Assembly (NCBI GenBank): GCA_035041965.1
Contig: JAPYMA010000016.1
Coordinates: 1-64,000, forward strand
Length of the DNA stretch: 64,000 bases
Direction of reading: 5' to 3'
From: Anisakis pegreffii
Taxonomy: Eukaryota; Nematoda; Chromadorea; Rhabditida; Anisakidae
Below, piece by piece: positions 13,618 through 28,200 of this stretch. Within the stretch, counting starts at the first letter, position 1. Every line of letters starts with the position of its first letter. The position numbers and the translations under genes are program-made. A model generated the notes under the pieces. The model made no database searches. It was not told the origin of the DNA and saw nothing but the letters and a program-made list of their open reading frames with translations.

Positions 13618-16295
13618 GCGTGAAGAGGCCAGCAATGTGTTCAGCCTGTCTACAAGGTATGTATTTACGTGTGTGCATGCATGCTTGCATGTTCATGTAG
13701 GCAGCTTTATAAATTCGTTCATGAATTATGAATTGTTCTTCTATTTCCCCACATCAACCTACCATATTTAATCTTGTCTTCAACTAAGCATGCAATACTC
13801 TTTCGTGTATACTCTAATATAAACTATATAAAGATCTCTTCATGTATTTTTCGAAATATTTATTTGAATTTCGAAACATTCATTCGATCATTTACTACGG
13901 TTTTTTAATCTCATTATTCCGCTTAGTCTCTAATCGTCGAAGAATAATAAAGTTTCACACTGCAGTATTGACTCGTTCTGATTCGTCTTTATCTCACCAT
14001 CAGATTCATTCCGATTCTTCGACTGAAAATGTTCATCAATAATTTCGACAATTAAAAAATAAACAACTGAAAGAATTGTTAAGGAAACTCTACAAATAAG
14101 TCATCGATTTTCATTCCATCGATATTCAGTGATAAAATTTGAACGATTGCAATGAAATGAAAAAAATTTCAGAAATAACTGACAGATATATTTTGCGTGT
14201 ACATCCAAATCTGGAATTTCATGCAAACTGTTTAAAGGTGAGAAACTTTTTTTTTGTCCGTCTGAAAGCTTTCATTTGTATTTCTTCTATGGTTTCGCTG
14301 TGTATTTTTATAACTTCTTCGTTACCTCATTCAATTTCATACGCTCGAATATCGTTGTTTTAATATGATTTATGATTTCATTTTCCGATACACTTTCAAG
14401 TAGAGAACGCATATTAGAACCAGTAACTGTTTTAATACAATATCCACACTGATGATACTAATGACGTTAATAAATGTCTGCAGAGGGGATTACGTGTTTT
14501 GTGATTGTTCAATGTGTTGTTAATTCGATGCTAATCCTCATTAAAGCGCTTCTTTAACACTCTCTAATCTAACGAATCAACAAATAGGTCGTCACTTGTC
14601 TAGTGGTGCGCTTAATAAAATGCTTTTTGTAAATATGCTGATAATAATTTTTATCACAATTTTTGTCATTGTTATCGCTGTTCTAATCATTGCTATAGTT
14701 ATCAGTGTTATTATCATGGAACAGTACACAGCACTACACGTACATGTATGACATATGACGCATGTTGACCTATCGGTGCTCAAGCTATTTTACATCCCTA
14801 CGGGGACGTAAAAATAGGACTTGTTAAGAGACTGGGTATTAATGGGTTTAACTACCGGAAGAAAAGGTGTCTGTGAATGATACAAGTGAACTCTTCGAAA
14901 AGAAACAATATGATGATGGCGATGACATAACATAATAAATGATTGAATGTGATGATGGCAAAATGCAATGCGAAATCATTCAAAAGACGATATAATCTAT
15001 TAACTATAAGGCAGATGTGTTAGAGGAGGACAGCCTGAGAGTAAATAACAATATATCTTCAATATGAAATGAGATATACTCGTTAGCTTGAAGACCATAA
15101 GAAATGAGAAGAGCTGAGTGTAATAAGTAGCACATAAACATCACAATAATAATATCTATCATATTCAGCAAGTGACCTGAATTCGTGACTCTTTTACATT
15201 GTAGTGCTTGATCGATTCGAATTTTTTATTTGCTCATTTCGTTCGCACGTTCATTCGTGCGTTTCTGGTTTGCACACATGTCTGATGGGTAGTTTCGACA
15301 TCGTACATAGGTTGTAGTAGTCATATACAATATCTTGCATTTACTCAGAACACATTCTATCAACAAGCTGAATGTTTTTTGAATGAGTTCCCTAATTTAA
15401 CATCACATTATTGCTGAATTTGTTGCACCTTATGTAAAATACTCAAAGGAACCATTTCTCAGACCCTCCCAAGAGTTTAGCATTTGAATGAATTGATTGC
15501 AAAATCGCAAATTATCTTCACCGCTGATTAGAGGAGGGGGGGGAGAGAGAGAGGGTAGGGTTGGAAGAGGCCTGATTGTACTGCTTTATCGTCATTACTC
15601 AGATGAGACATCCAACGTTTGTGGATACTCTCGAGGGTACTTTTCGCAATTTCGGGCTGCAATCTCCTCCGTAAACTCTGTACTCTTACACAGCCGTAGT
15701 GCAGCCACACACTCACGCACACACATGCGACTGTATTAATCGCAGTCATGATCACATTTCGTTCAGTATAGCGCTCTCTGATGGCAGAAATTATGCTAAT
15801 AATACGATCTTCGATAGGCAAATTTCAAAAAATCACCGCTAAAAATCTCGACTGAGCAAAGTTTGCCCACATGAAAGTTACAGATCGGGTAATGATACCG
15901 TATATCATGTTGAGGATATCCATATATTTAGATGATACTTTTTGAATAGCATCAACATAAAACCCTACCATAATACTAATCGTACACATTATTCTGTAAG
16001 ACCGTTCGTTTCGATGCATAATTTGAATACGCGAATAAAGGGTACTCAAATGAGTGTGTATCGTCCAATAATTTGTTCATTCATTTACGTGGAATAATAT
16101 TGTTATGTACATTACAAACATTCACAGCAATTCATTGAATTTTTTACATTTTCACCCGAAAACTATATCTATTGATGAATAATCGCATAAAAATCCACTG
16201 AATTTCCAGTGTACCGGTTGTGAGCGTTATATGGACGAGAGTTGTACAGCGTTTGTTCGAGACGGTAAAACATACTGTAAAGAGGATTATGTCAG
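13618..16295 (+). CDS. lim-7/isl1: Islet exons encoding LIM domain 1
   Basis: Three exons, 13618-13656, 14173-14237 and 16210-16295, join in phase into one LIM zinc-binding domain. The first carries CSAC, the second [19 protein letters not shown], and the third CTGC followed by [16 protein letters not shown]. The ligand pattern C-x2-C, H-x2-C, C-x2-C, C-x2-D is complete, so both zinc sites should form. The wording of the third exon is nearly that of vertebrate ISL1. Acceptors are TTTCAG, TTTCAG and TTCCAG; donors are GTATGT, GTGAGA and GTTATT. LIM domains of Islet proteins bind LDB-type cofactors (family knowledge). Confidence 0.95.
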
Positions 16296-19200
16296 GTTAT
16301 TATTACCCTTATTACTGCCATCACTATTATTATTATCATTATTGTTCTTATTATTGCTACTATTATTATTTTCAGTGTTTCAACTATCACTATTGTTATG
16401 TATTACTCAAACATTTATTATCATCACTACAATTTATCACTATCAGAATAATAATAATTATTATTCATTATTATTTCATTAATTTTAGCGCGTTCCACGT
16501 TTTTAGATTTGATTTTAACAATTGATTATCTCTCTATGGGCAATTCGGCTGATTTTTAAAACTATGATTCGATGTCTTCATGATCAATTTCTGATCAATT
16601 GCGCATCATAATAATTGCGTTTTCGAATGACTCGCGTCGTCGTTGTCAAGCATGTGACAATTCAGCCTCTGTGTGCCATCGAATAACTTCCGTATTAGTC
16701 ACATCCATGCGCATCTCCCTCGCTGTCTGTCTCCGCATTAAAGCGATATTCTCAAGTGTATTCAGTTACAACTACAGTAACTTCTATCGGTTGCAGTGTG
16801 ATACAATATCCGTTTCACTTGTTATCATCCTTGGTGTATCCCAGGTGATGTACACATCATGCTAACTTACAGACATTATTCTAATGTTCAAAGAAATAAC
16901 TCTAGTAATGAATAAACGTGAGTATTATCGTAAACACGATAATAAAGCAACGAAAATGTCACGAAGTTTTGTGGTGAATAAATGTAAATATTGTTCCCTC
17001 TAAATAATAGAATAAATGAATATTGAAATAAATTACTAATGACACTTTGATAACGCATGTCAACATTTCAATAATTAACATGACCACGTACCCTTGAGCT
17101 GCTCGAATGTCGCATCTTATTTAGATCAAAGCCAATTTATTCATTTTGCGATTTCATGAAATTATATTTAATCATCCTTCAAAATGTATTATTACACTTT
17201 ACTATATTATTCATTCCATCATTGAACCTTTCTTATTATTTCACTATTGATCAACTTTATCGAATCATAAAATTCACATCTTTTGTTTCATCGACTAAAA
17301 TGAAGATTATAAAAAAATAACCGAATATTTTCCATTCATGTATGTCATATGGCATATAACATAGAATATTATACGTCTGCATCATGATATTATCGGATTT
17401 TATTATCATCTTTATACAGTTTGCCTCCGCATGTTGATTTTTCTCTTCGAGTCTCGTCAGATTTGTGGATCAGTTTCATTCTAGAATCTGAGAGTCTTTG
17501 CTTCAGGTATCTGAGTAAAGGAAAGAAGTGCACTATTTATTCGAATGATGATAATTATGTACTGTTCATTGCAATGAAACATTAAAATGGCATGATGAAA
17601 TTAAGATTATTCAGGTATGATTATCAATAAGAAATGCTCCACTCATTTGTTCCTTGAAAGTCATTGTGGCAAACAGCCTTTGATGATATCTGATAGCATT
17701 TCATAGAAGACGATAGCATTCGGTTTTTTTTTGAGGAATGTGCAAAATTTTCCACAAATCGAAATTCCTTCGGGGCAAACTCCGCTCGTGATCAATCCAA
17801 AAACTCTCGCGTTCAAATTCATTGTTGATGTTTTATTTATTTGACCGCATGAGCACACTCTCCAATGAATACGACGATTTGGCTTTGGCAAGAGGGCGAG
17901 ACGATGAAGTCGAGAATATTCGATTGAATTTGCATACTTAACGAGGAAAACTTTTATTTTCATTTGAATATTTTCACACGTCCGTCACACAACATCTCTG
18001 CATTGTTCATTCAGTTCGAACTCGTTCAATAATCATCATAAAGAATCGATGCTCGTTAGAACTGAAAAATACTTAGCGACCACATATAATTCGGTGCTGA
18101 ACATTTTTTTCAACATATTCTAAATCGCAAACAATGATATGGTATGTGTGTGTGATCGTCACGATTTGAGAGTCGATTATAAATTTATCATCCAGCTTAA
18201 AATGCGAGAACAAATCCTCGAACTAATACTTGCCAGATAATACTCTAAAATATTACATGCATAGGCGCATCATGAATATGATTTATTGCTATGAGCATAC
18301 TAATAGTAAAACAATTATCAATTTTGGGATATAAAAATCTTTACTACTACTAGTGTGTAATATTGACATGACACTTATTGTGCTATTGCTATTCTACTAG
18401 TAATGATGAACAAAGTCAATGAGCAGCAGATCATGATGGCGGATGTGCTCGGCATTCATTTGAATGAATGAATGTAGGTCATAAGTTACTCACACTCACA
18501 AAATGCTAACGGCATTTTCTCACTGCGAACACCTGATTCACTGATCTCATTCTTACTCTCAACAATCGCCTTCAGCACATTACACGTGTTCATCTCGAAA
18601 ACATTTCTTGCCGTATTGATCGCTTCAAGCAAATTCACTTCTAGCAACAAATGAGAGTCTCTTCTTATGCATGGCACTTTCTCAGGTATCTTCGAAGATG
18701 TTTATCTCTCGGGATTACAAGGGATTATGCATGTAATCGCTATTGTCAATGTCATCTTCGTCATTATTATTGTTATTACGGTTATTATGCTCATCACTCA
18801 TCTTAACTGTCAAAACATCGATAATCACACTTAATCGATTTTATTTGAACAACATCCAACACATAATTCAGAATGCATTCGAAAATCATTTTCTGAACTG
18901 AAATTCATTGCGTCAGGCAGATTTGCATTGAAATTGACCAATGAACAAGGAATTTTGTGACCGCAATGTTTGGAGTGCGTAAATTGAGGTGCATTTCGGA
19001 GACATTCATACAGCTATAAACGAAACATTTTTATTCGATTTCGACTGAGGCAACCATCAGAATGAGTAATTTTCGACGGCTGTTTATGAAGCAGTTCGTA
19101 TTAGGATTTCGTAGCAAATGACTGTGTTAATGAGAAGCATTTTGGAAATAGTTTCCACAATTTAAGGGGAGAGTTTCTCAAAGTTGAGTGATAACTTGAA

Positions 19201-22200
19201 TTCTGCATGAATGAATGCTTGCAAATGCATTCTTTAAAATTCAATTCATAATGCAGCAAAAAATGAGTTGTGATAATAGCTACTGATATCGTTAGTGTTA
19301 TTATCCCTTTTATTATTTATATGCTCAGTGAGTATCATCAAAAAATACATTTGCATCATACAGACACACACACAAACACACGCACAGTTCATCTTCATCT
19401 TGCATTTAGATGTGAATAATGTGAATAAAGTTAAGCAATGGGAATGAATTCGTTTTTTTGCATCTATTCAATATTCAGATGTGCCGAACTTCAAATGAAT
19501 CGGTATTTGTTTTTTCACAAACGAGCATTACTTTAAAAAGATTGTTGTTTCGATACGCATATCTCTCGCAATAAAAATTTGTTTTTGTCATACAAAAATA
19601 ACGAACATCGTGAATACACATTCGTAATCGCGCTCATCATCTGAAACAATTGCCCGTGTTCTATTCGCTGCTCGATACTATCCATGTGAACAATACAATT
19701 TTCACATCGATCGCAAACTACAAAAGCAATCTACCATATTCGTCATTATTATTAACATCGTCATCGTCATTTTATTATTATTACTATTATGATCGATATC
19801 ATTCGAATCATATTTTCAACTTATGATAAGACAGAGCAGATACCAAATGAATACGATGTGAATTTTCAAGTAAATCAATCTTATCGATGTGACCGTATCG
19901 CTCAGAAATGCATGAAAACAGCAAATAGAGTTGGCGATTTCAATGAAATCAATTAAACTTTGTAAAATCATCACAGTGGTTTCTTTTTTTGTGTTATGGC
20001 GCTTATAACGAAAAGAGAGCGAGTTTGCTGCAAATTTAGTGCTGTGTTCGAAAACGATTAAGAAACACCTCAATAGATATGGTTTTTGGGTCGAATAAAA
20101 GCTCGAGCGTGCTTGCATTCTCGAAAGATCCTCAATAAGTGTCTTTTAGCAATGCACTGCATTCAAGAATCATTGGGGCATTAGTGCGGCCTAAATTTGA
20201 AATTGGCAATGTCTTATTTCGAGTCTCTTCGCGGAAACTGCTTTTGAATCGTATTCAGCCTTTTTCCACAAACCAACAACTGTAAATAAACCAACTCTGA
20301 ATTTCAAATGGGTACGGAATCTTTTTGTGTTCGTCAACTGCCTCACAATCAGATGTTTTTTACTGTGTATGATTCAGTTACTGTTACGTTTACTCCCGCA
20401 AAACATCACTCATTTAGGCTTGTCGATCACCTAAAAATCAATTATGCACACTCTTTTCTGCTCATTTGTCTTCGAATTTGGAGCAGTTACTTTCACCACT
20501 GATAGTAAGTATCATTTAACTGATTGTAAGTGTCATTTATGTGTCATTGTAATACAAGGTGCACGGCTTTACGATGAACTTCTTTATATCCATTCTCTTT
20601 TCTTAGAGTCGTCATTCTATACTAGCGAATTTCTTCAAAATCACTGTTCGTTTATGCATTCATCAATTTATTGTATAACTTGAGTGTTTAATCATTATCT
20701 CCTCATGAAAGTGATAAATTTATGAATGCAGCTCACAACTCTTTCATTACGTAACAGCCGTTACAATTCTTATATCAAAAGAGCTGTTTTTTCCGGTACG
20801 CATAATGTTAAAGAATAATTTCTGACGCGAGAGAGTGGCTGAATTGGTGCACATGAAAGGACTGCTATAGCTGTGACGCAAATCGTTCCGATTCGCATCT
20901 TTTTGTGTTCATTACAATAGGAACAATATCACAATATAAATAATTCTATTGCACTGTAATATTTGCAGAGAAATCCCGCTAATAGATGTACGATTTTTTT
21001 TTTTGAATTCTGCCACTGTCGTTTGAGCATCAGCCAGAAAATTATTATTATTAGACAGTGTGGATATCACTTAATGCGGTAATTATTGGTGAATAAAATC
21101 GTGGAAATAAATTGAGCTCAGCGAGTTGAAACAATCATCAGTTGAACGAAAGCATAGCTATTTGACAACTAACAAACTGAATAAATATTCATGACATCTA
21201 CATGAATGAATAAATGAATAGAAGTTGAATTGTGTGCTTTTTGCATGAACCAGCAACGTACGTCTCCTGTTGAGCATGCTCAACAAAGCAGCAGCAGTTC
21301 ATCATAACGCTGAATCAATCGCACACTCGATCGTTTCGCTGCTATCCATCCATCCGTCAGTGGTCTATCTCTATTGTAATGCTGATTGTGTATTGTAATG
21401 ATGCTTAAATAAAAAAAGTGTCAGTATTATTTTTGATGTGCAATCAAAAGATGATGATGATAGACACACAAAAGCGCAAACGATTAACCAGAGTCTGTAT
21501 ACTGATTATTGCTATCGTTAGCCGCATCATGCGATTCAATGTTGAACAAATTTTAGGGATCTACTTCATAAAATAATATTTCACTCCCATTAAAATGCTT
21601 GCTTGAATATTGACCATTCAATTTAGTTTTAACATATCAGTGTGCATGTCATCATTTCATCTAATTTCATTTATTCGTATTAAAAATCCTCGTAGATTTT
21701 CACTTTCACGGACAAAATTTCCACTGAAAATTTAGACTCCGGCTCAGACTCAATTTTAGTTTCACTTTTAATCAATATGCTGATATGGAACGAATTACAA
21801 AATGACAGTGGCAGTATGCTCTCGGAACCTTCATGATATTGCGCAATCATTTAACAACAATTAGTTGTAATGAATTGATCTTGATCAGTAATGAATTGAT
21901 CAGCAAACAATATCACAAATTTACCTTTATAATGTAATAGTGCATGAATGATCTGATTTATTCACGTAAATGTTTCAAGAAATTTGTGAATTTATTCACC
22001 GTTCAACCAAGAATTATCCTCTTATTAAGAGTGTGCATCTCTCTTTTATCACTAACAAATCGCATTTTTCATTCTCCAGTATCTTTCTTTCCACACAGCT
22101 GACGCTATTAGCACTGAAAAGCATCCATTTCCGTCAAAACCCTCATCTCAATCATTGATTCTAAAATATGAGAATATCCCAAAGGGCCAAAAAAAAACGA

Positions 22201-25200
22201 ACAGTTTTGAATTTCAAGCTAGAAAACAACGATCAATAATGATGTTCGATTTGTATCGATATTCAGGGAAGTTCGCTGAGAAAAGTACATTTGCATTTTA
22301 CGTGCATCTCGTATTTCATCTCGTGTTTGTTGTCTTTTTTGAGTGTTCATTTCAAAATTACAGTATGCACATACACATTCGAACGTATGTATGTATACGT
22401 ATTCTTGCAGAACACTTATACTCTGCACACATAATACCATAAATAAATAAATAAACGAATACGCATTCTATTTGGAGAGTTTTACGCATTAATTCGTGTA
22501 AAATCAAATGCAATCAACGACTAATTTGATTGAATTAATTCACCGTTACGTACATATAAACTGTTGGTGTGTCGTCGTAAAAAAATTCGAGCAATGCACT
22601 GAATCGGATCGAATCGAACATAACACATCAGAAAAATAATGTCTAATTTAAATTCGTCATGAGCGCACTCTCGTAGAAATGCTGTCGATGAGCGACGAGA
22701 CACGCATATTTTCAGCGATTATTATTCAGCGTTCGCTGTGCTGTCAGCAGTCTCGTCAGACGTTCGTCATATTTTTGCATACCGTATGCGATTGATTGAA
22801 TTGATCAATCAGTCTGTTCGATACGGTCAATGAAATATTGAAATTAGTAGTGCTGAATAGATGATATACGACACGAATTGTTTAAATTGTACAACCTAAT
22901 AACACATTCTTTACTTCATTTACACATCTTCATTAAACTTCGCAAGAACTTCAATTGCAAACCCAAAGTTTGCATTATCCACTTGTACACTTTTATTTAT
23001 CAGTGCTGTTTTGAGCATTTCTGGACTGTTCTTAGGGATGTTATTTTGACTGCATTTATTTTCATCATTATTATTGTCAACACTCATTGTCAATTTCTCG
23101 ATTATCTGAAGGAACTTACAGTAATAATAACGATAACAAGATTATTATCAATCACACTAACAATAACAATAATATTGATAATATATAATAAAATATTAAG
23201 AAGATAAATGAAGAAAATTGCAGATTATTTGCACGGAAATGTAACCGATGCGATGGCAGGTTCGAACGAACGGATTTGGTGATGAGAGCGAGACATCTGG
23301 TGTACCATATCAACTGCTTTAATTGTATTTATTGTGAGAAGAGGCTTTTGACGGGCGAAGAATTTGTCATTAAAAACGACGAACTGTACTGTAGGGCTGA
23401 TTGCGATGCTGCCAATATCGAGGCTCGTTTCTCTATTTATTATAACAATTATAACTGTTATTGTTATTAATACTGTTATTATCATCAACATTAGTCCATT
23501 TTATTATCATCAGATTTGTTAGTTTGTTGCTTATCATTGACTCATTTGAAGTCATGCATTCATTTTATGAATGCAAATCACTGTATTTATTATTACCCAA
23601 ACTCAAATTGATCATTATTTTGCTTTATTATTCATTTGTACATAAATCTCGCCGATCGATTTACGTTGGATCTTATAGTGTTGAACGGAAAAATATTCGT
23701 AAAAAACGACATGAACTAATGGAAAGATGTAAATTTTTTAATGTTGAAAACTAAAATGAGACATTATGAAATGAAATATGTCCTCATTCCTGTTTTGCTC
23801 TTTCTTCCGACATTTCTGCGATAAATTCAAAATACAATGGATTTACAAGTTGTGTAACAAGAAGATTAGCGAACGGTCGTATTAAATGGTCGTTAGTTGC
23901 TATGCGAGGAGATTATCACTAAAAGAAGAGCAGCTGCATGAAAGTGCTTTCGGATTCTGAAATTCTGATTAATAAAAAGTGAGGAAAATAATGAAGAAGT
24001 AAAAAAAACAGCTATACATGTATGAATAATAAATAAAGAAATAAATTATGAACAGAACAAGCTGCATATGAATGAATATTACACCGTAAAAAATAAAAAG
24101 TTATTCGAAGTATTGTTGGATTGATCGTAACCAATTCCTAATTTGTAGCATTATTGTGTTATGATCATGTGACTAAATATGATTGAAATTTTTAAAAGAT
24201 ATATAAGGAATATGAAAATTATACGTAATGAAATTGATAATTCAAATATTTCAGCAGCCGTCATCGATTAAGACGGATATATTTACGCGCGATGATGACG
24301 ATTGTTGGGATACATCAACATTGACGAGTCTCGATGTGAATATGGCTGCCACCCCTCCATTATCACTCAGAAGCCCCAAATCTGATGAAGTACAGGCGTT
24401 TTTCATTTGCAATCTTCAGTTTTCCAACTCATCATTTCAGTGGCCGCTATTCAGCTATATGCAGCTACGTACATATATGTAAAAGCCAGAGCAGACTCAT
24501 AACTTCGACTTCTTTCAAGGACAGGGGGGGGGGTGGGGGAGGGTTAGGTAAGAAAACAGAAAAACTTTCGTATCGTATTAAAACCAATTTCCTGTAGGCA
24601 ATGGTGGAGCATCGTCTCGAAAATTGCGAACGATGTCCAAAAAACGAAACATTGAATCCAATATATAAATGACAATTCGTTCCAGAAAATCTGTGATTCA
24701 CTTAACTTCATTATTCCCCAGCATATTACACACATTAAATCTCGGAAAGAATTTCGAATGAAATTGTTTCCACTGAAACGCTGATTGAAAGATTCTTTGA
24801 GCAATTATGAATGATCATCATACAAAACTGAGCGTAAGACTTCAACAGAAAAAACAACTTTTGAATTATTAAGGTAATAACGACAACATTTCATAATTCG
24901 AGTTCCAGTTCCTCAGGTTCAAATAAAAAGCACAAAAAAGATAAACAGGTTAGCTATGATTACTTTCTTGCATTCAGTTTGTTCAAAGCATTTTTTGCTC
25001 ATCGCTCATTGATTGCCAGATACTTCAAAGCAAATTTAACACCGCAACTGTCATTGACTAGAATGATTTATGCGAGGTTTTGACAAATTGATCACTTACG
25101 CTCGATATTTCATAAATCAGTTCAAGGATCGAAAATAATCGAAATATTCGTGAAGTTCCGATAGATTTTCATGTTTGCTGACATTCAATCGAAATACTCT

Positions 25201-28200
25201 ACTTTCAGACAACTCGAGTTCGGACAGTGCTCAATGAAAAGCAGCTGATGACCCTTAAGACATGTTACGCTGCAAATGCCCGGCCGGATGCCCTCATGAA
25301 GGAGCAGCTGGTTGAAATGACAGGTTGCTGCTCACATTCATTTGTCTCTTGCATCAGATTTTCGAGTGAAAGCTTCAGATAACACTATGAATTTATTTTG
25401 ACTACCCTTACCCCTGACTCTGAAAATCATCCGGCATCACTTGAAGGAGAATAGCACGTACACCTCTGTGATCGTCGCTGAATTAATAATCCAAACTAGA
25501 ACTCCATGATATGACTTCACGTGTTAATATTCTTACACTTGTTGCGGATAGGATGCCGAAAAAGGAACAGTGCGCCAATATTTATGATATTATTGGTGAC
25601 AAAAGGATGGTTTTCTAGTGATGGCACATGATGAGTAGCAAACTACTGATTGAATAAATGATAGTTTTTGATAACAATAGAATTAAACACCAAAATTAAA
25701 GGGTTAAGCGCTCGTGTGATACGTGTTTGGTTTCAAAATAAACGCTGTAAAGATAAGAAGCGACAAATTGCTATGAAACATATGCAACAGAAAGCCGAAA
25801 CGGTTAGTTCTTCAATTCCTTTTTTGAATTTGCATACTGTCACGTTGATTTTCTGATAAAGAAGCATATCTATGGATGTATTCATATGTGTTCACATAGA
25901 GATGTATAATTACATATTGATTATTATTTATTTGCAATTAATCTCACGTCGATATTCTCAAAAGTTAGCACTTTCCTCTTTCATTCTTTCCGTACAATTC
26001 ATTACCACTAATGCAATGGCCTATCTAAGCGGTCATATTTTTGCAAAATTGGAATACTATTTTCCCAATTGATAGAAATATTCATTGCTTACTCAGATCA
26101 CTGAACAAATTCATGTTTATTTATATTCGTAGTGTATCAATCTCAGAACAATACTCTATTTCACGGCTTCATTAAAATACCGTACGCTATCTTTTATGTT
26201 AAACTGAATCAGTGGTTGACATCACTATCCATATTGTTATTACCACGTAACTGGCGCATCACTGTTGTACGTCATCCATTGCGAATCTCAATAACCGACT
26301 AAGGTCTATTATCGTATTCGATATTATTCACTCGAATTTAATTTGATGTTTTGCGATAGCACACAAACAAATTAGGTTATTGTGACTTGTGCTGCGTTAA
26401 TTTGATCTGAATCGATCTGCTCGTGCTCGACGTTTAGATGATTGCATCCATGCCGACGATACAGTTTTCCCTTTTTTAATTGTTCGAATCAAATCAAATT
26501 TTGGGCAGTTTCATTCGGCTCTCTTCATTCGTTCGTCTCTCGATTCATTTTGAAATTATTATCTTCCTCAGTTAATAACTCATGAGAGGATGGTTATTTG
26601 ATTTAAAAACAATTACAAATATTGCTTTGCGACTGATCAGAAATACTTTATTGAATTAGAGTGCAATCAGTTCGGATGTACAGATTTGAAAGCTAACAGT
26701 GAGCTTCATATTCTGTCCGCTCAAGCTTTTCCAATGTAGGGGTCACCGTGAACGACAACGAAAAAATTCCCCACTGATGGATGGATGGTATGGATTTTTT
26801 CGCGCTTTCTCCGAAAATGGCCAATTCAAGGGTGCATTTTTGGGGTCATTTTCATCACCTTCCTGCTTTCAAAGGGGCACTGAGAACGAATAGTTTGCAA
26901 CAGAGCGCATTTGAGGACTTACTCTAACGTGGGGAATTCTAGATTTATTGTTAGTAAAAAATAACATTGTGAATAATGACCGTATTCGTGCACTATTGCG
27001 ATATGTCATTGCTATGTTACATTCGACATTGCCATATTCGACTCTGTATTAATCATTATTAATCTGTAGTATCACAAATAATGTGTATCGTGAAAATGTT
27101 TCGATATTCGTTTATCATTCTGAACGATGCTTGAGACCTAAACGTACCTGAATGTGATCAATAGACAAGGATTTATGTCTGCTTAATGCTTAATGTTTTG
27201 GTGTGTGCGTGTGACCGGTCAATTTTTCATTACAATCTCAAAATGACAAAAGAGCACGTTTATCGGGAGTACACTTGCATATTTCTATAATATTCATTTG
27301 CTATGTTCTCATAATCTATTGCATTATTCTCAGTTTGTTCACACATTTTTTGGAGTATTTGTCAGTGTAACATCGCATCTGAAACTGATACGAGAACAAA
27401 TGAAACAGTGTTCATGTCGAGTATTGTTTTGCATTCAGTGAATATAAGTTATTGTGGCACCACATTCAAAGCGTCTATTGAAAATGCTTTAGCATTAGCT
27501 TGACTTGGAGAGGATAATATAGTAAATAAACGTTTTTAAAGGCGGATGAATGTAGAATATTTGCGGATAATGATGAGAATTGACTCGGATATTGCGTGTA
27601 TTCAGATGGAGGATATAAAATATAAGTAGGATGCGAGCCAAGCACTGAATTGAATGGTAAAAATCAATTAAAGTGTCGCATAAAACGATCGTATTTCATT
27701 TCAGTGATTGTTTGTGTTGTTGTCGTTCACCTGGCTGCATCCAACATTAACACACACACACACACATATCATTCATATTTATTGTACAATATAACACACT
27801 CATTATTGTTATCATATAGCTTTGAATTGATTCTTTTTATGCGCATCATTAAATTCGAGCAAAATTCTTCACTTCATTCAATTCAGCTCCTCATATTCAG
27901 ACACCACAGAAAGCATAAATCAACGATGTTTTTGATGTGCCGCATGAATTGTTGACATCAGTTCATCGTTATTCCCTAAATGAATCTCGATCCTGTTTCT
28001 GAATCCTGATGGACCAATTTTTTGTCATGATACTAAAAATGCATACTTCGGTTCAATGTCTCTATTGTGTCATTGAGAGTTGTTTCATTTGAATCAGCAT
28101 GGATCTTTCCAGAGTCAATAAATAAGAACTGTTCACTTTCATGTCAAGTCGGTACATTTCTGAAGCAAGCATTGCGTTGCACTCGAGTTAATTACAGGCA

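Noticed and set aside
17661..17963. 100-codon minus-strand ORF in an Islet intron
   Set aside because: No domain or neighbouring exons; chance length.
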